A DNA stretch of 6,401 bases from Nitrososphaerota archaeon. Lineage in GTDB: Archaea > Thermoproteota > Nitrososphaeria_A > Caldarchaeales > Wolframiiraptoraceae. The stretch covers positions 1 to 6,401 of the forward strand of contig JAGGVM010000115.1 in assembly GCA_021157985.1 (NCBI GenBank). Direction: 5' to 3'. Shown piece by piece: positions 6,139-6,401 of the stretch. The notes beneath the pieces were generated by a model. It ran no database searches, was not told the origin of the DNA, and was given only the letters and a program-made list of their open reading frames with translations. The stretch's first letter is position 1. The number at the start of each line of letters is the position of its first letter. A program made the position numbers and the translations under genes.

Positions 6139-6233
6139 GCGGCGGTACCCTAGCCTGGTAAGGGGCAGGCCTGGAGCGGTCTGGAAAGCCTGTGGCCCGA
6201 TGGGCCTCGAGGGTTCAAATCCCTCCCGCCGCG
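6139..6233 (+). tRNA. tRNA-Ser(GGA) with a probable ten-base intron in the anticodon loop
   Basis: A class II cloverleaf can be drawn by hand. The acceptor stem GCGGCGG (6139-6145) pairs with CCGCCGC (6226-6232). The D stem is CCC (6148-6150) with GGG (6162-6164), and its loop holds the GG pair. The anticodon stem is CAGGC (6166-6170) with GCCTG (6188-6192). The long variable arm is GGCCC/GGGCC with loop GAT (6194-6206). The T arm is GAGGG-TTCAAAT-CCCTC (6209-6225). The discriminator is G6233 and no CCA is encoded. The long variable arm, G73 and anticodon GGA identify serine (reads UCC/UCU). The anticodon loop has 17 bases instead of 7; removing 6177-6186 gives the loop CTGGAGA, with a mature length of 85 bases plus added CCA. 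It is placed after cbf5 on the same strand, with its own TATA box and a short T run (6238-6241) behind it. Confidence 0.92.
6177..6186 (+). other. Probable tRNA intron (canonical 37/38 site), ten bases
   Basis: The extra bases CGGTCTGGAA lie between positions 37 and 38. C32-T33-G34-G35 (6171-6174) can pair with CTGG at 6181-6184 (C-G, T-G, G-T, G-C). This leaves AAA (6185-6187) as a three-base bulge next to the anticodon stem and A36-G37-C6177 at the 5' cut. Cleavage after the second base of each bulge gives exactly this intron, the geometry recognised by archaeal splicing endonuclease. With only three bases left for the loop, the 5' bulge merges into it (relaxed helix-bulge form). CTGGA occurs both at 6171-6175 and 6181-6185, so removal of other ten-base frames would give loop CTGGAAA instead. 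Confidence 0.68.
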
Positions 6234-6257
6234 TCAATTTTCCCATCTCCTTAGGTT

Positions 6258-6401
6258 CTATGGATAGATGTTAGCCAGCGATAAGAGGTAGAATATCGTC
6301 GCGAGCACGGCGGCGTAGAGAAGCGAGTACTTATGGAATTCCTTCATGGAGAACTTGGCGAATCGCAGCGCTATTATGTTAGCCATCGAGCCCGTTATGA
6401 A
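6258..6401 (-). CDS. C-terminal end of an integral membrane transporter, possibly ArsB/SLC13-like (ion transporter superfamily)
   Basis: The minus strand is open from the window edge to a TAG at 6258-6260, giving the last 47 residues of a protein whose start lies beyond 6401. The fragment begins FITGSMANIIALRFAKF, followed by SMKEFHKYS and a hydrophobic helix of about 18 residues (LLYAAVLATIFYLLSL), ending ANIYP. A small-residue G-S-M-A-N segment, then a basic KEFxKY amphipathic stretch and one last membrane helix, resembles the ends of ArsB/P-type and SLC13-type anion permeases. The fragment is too short for a firm family or substrate. It converges with the tRNA gene, 24 bases apart. Confidence 0.7.
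   Translation of the reverse strand, partial: FITGSMANIIALRFAKFSMKEFHKYSLLYAAVLATIFYLLSLANIYP

Noticed and set aside
6167..6182. Alternative hairpin AGGCC/GGTCT inside the tRNA
   Set aside because: It would destroy the perfect five-pair anticodon stem CAGGC/GCCTG and leaves no sensible anticodon loop; the intron model explains the bases better.
6139..6233. tRNA-Leu as an alternative identity for the long-variable-arm tRNA
   Set aside because: The anticodon in the loop is GGA and the discriminator is G; archaeal tRNA-Leu has A73 and a different anticodon.
1..6401. CRISPR repeats, insertion sequences, attachment sites or defence genes
   Set aside because: No spaced repeats, transposase motifs or terminal inverted repeats were found, and the tRNA 3' end is not duplicated within the window.

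Overview
The window looks like the chromosome of an archaeon, most likely a thermophile of the TACK/crenarchaeal side. It carries archaeal-type ribosomal protein eL14 next to the H/ACA pseudouridine synthase Cbf5. It also has an archaeal AsnRS-like asparagine synthetase, a TAN1-like THUMP protein, TATA boxes about 25-30 bases before GTG/ATG starts (leaderless style), heavy use of AGG/AGA and ATA codons, and a tRNA gene with no encoded CCA and an apparent intron in its anticodon loop. The lineage call is inference; no rRNA is present.

Left half (minus strand, 1-3087): two consecutive MoeA-family genes, transcribed from about 3087 toward 1. The upstream one (3087-1801) is a plain MoeA. The downstream one (1765-1, running off the window) is a MoeA fused to a C-terminal periplasmic-binding-protein-like domain. 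They are 35 bases apart, with a Shine-Dalgarno GAGGAG before the second, so they probably form one operon for inserting molybdenum or tungsten into molybdopterin.

A 153-base divergent intergenic region (3088-3240) separates them from the plus-strand genes.

Right half (plus strand, 3241-6233): a free-standing class II synthetase core related to AsnRS (asparagine synthetase A type); a TAN1-like THUMP RNA-binding protein with its own TATA box and a probably leaderless GTG start; ribosomal protein eL14; Cbf5 only four bases downstream of eL14; then a tRNA-Ser(GGA) gene. The THUMP protein, eL14, Cbf5 and the tRNA make a translation/RNA-modification neighbourhood. The tRNA has ten extra bases in the anticodon loop, which fold as a minimal 37/38 intron.

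Right edge (minus strand, 6258-6401): the C-terminal 47 residues of an integral membrane transporter, convergent with the tRNA. No CRISPR array, insertion sequence or other mobile element is visible. No stretch over 300 bases lacks a gene. Nothing here amounts to an undescribed system; the tRNA mini-intron is the most distinctive item.
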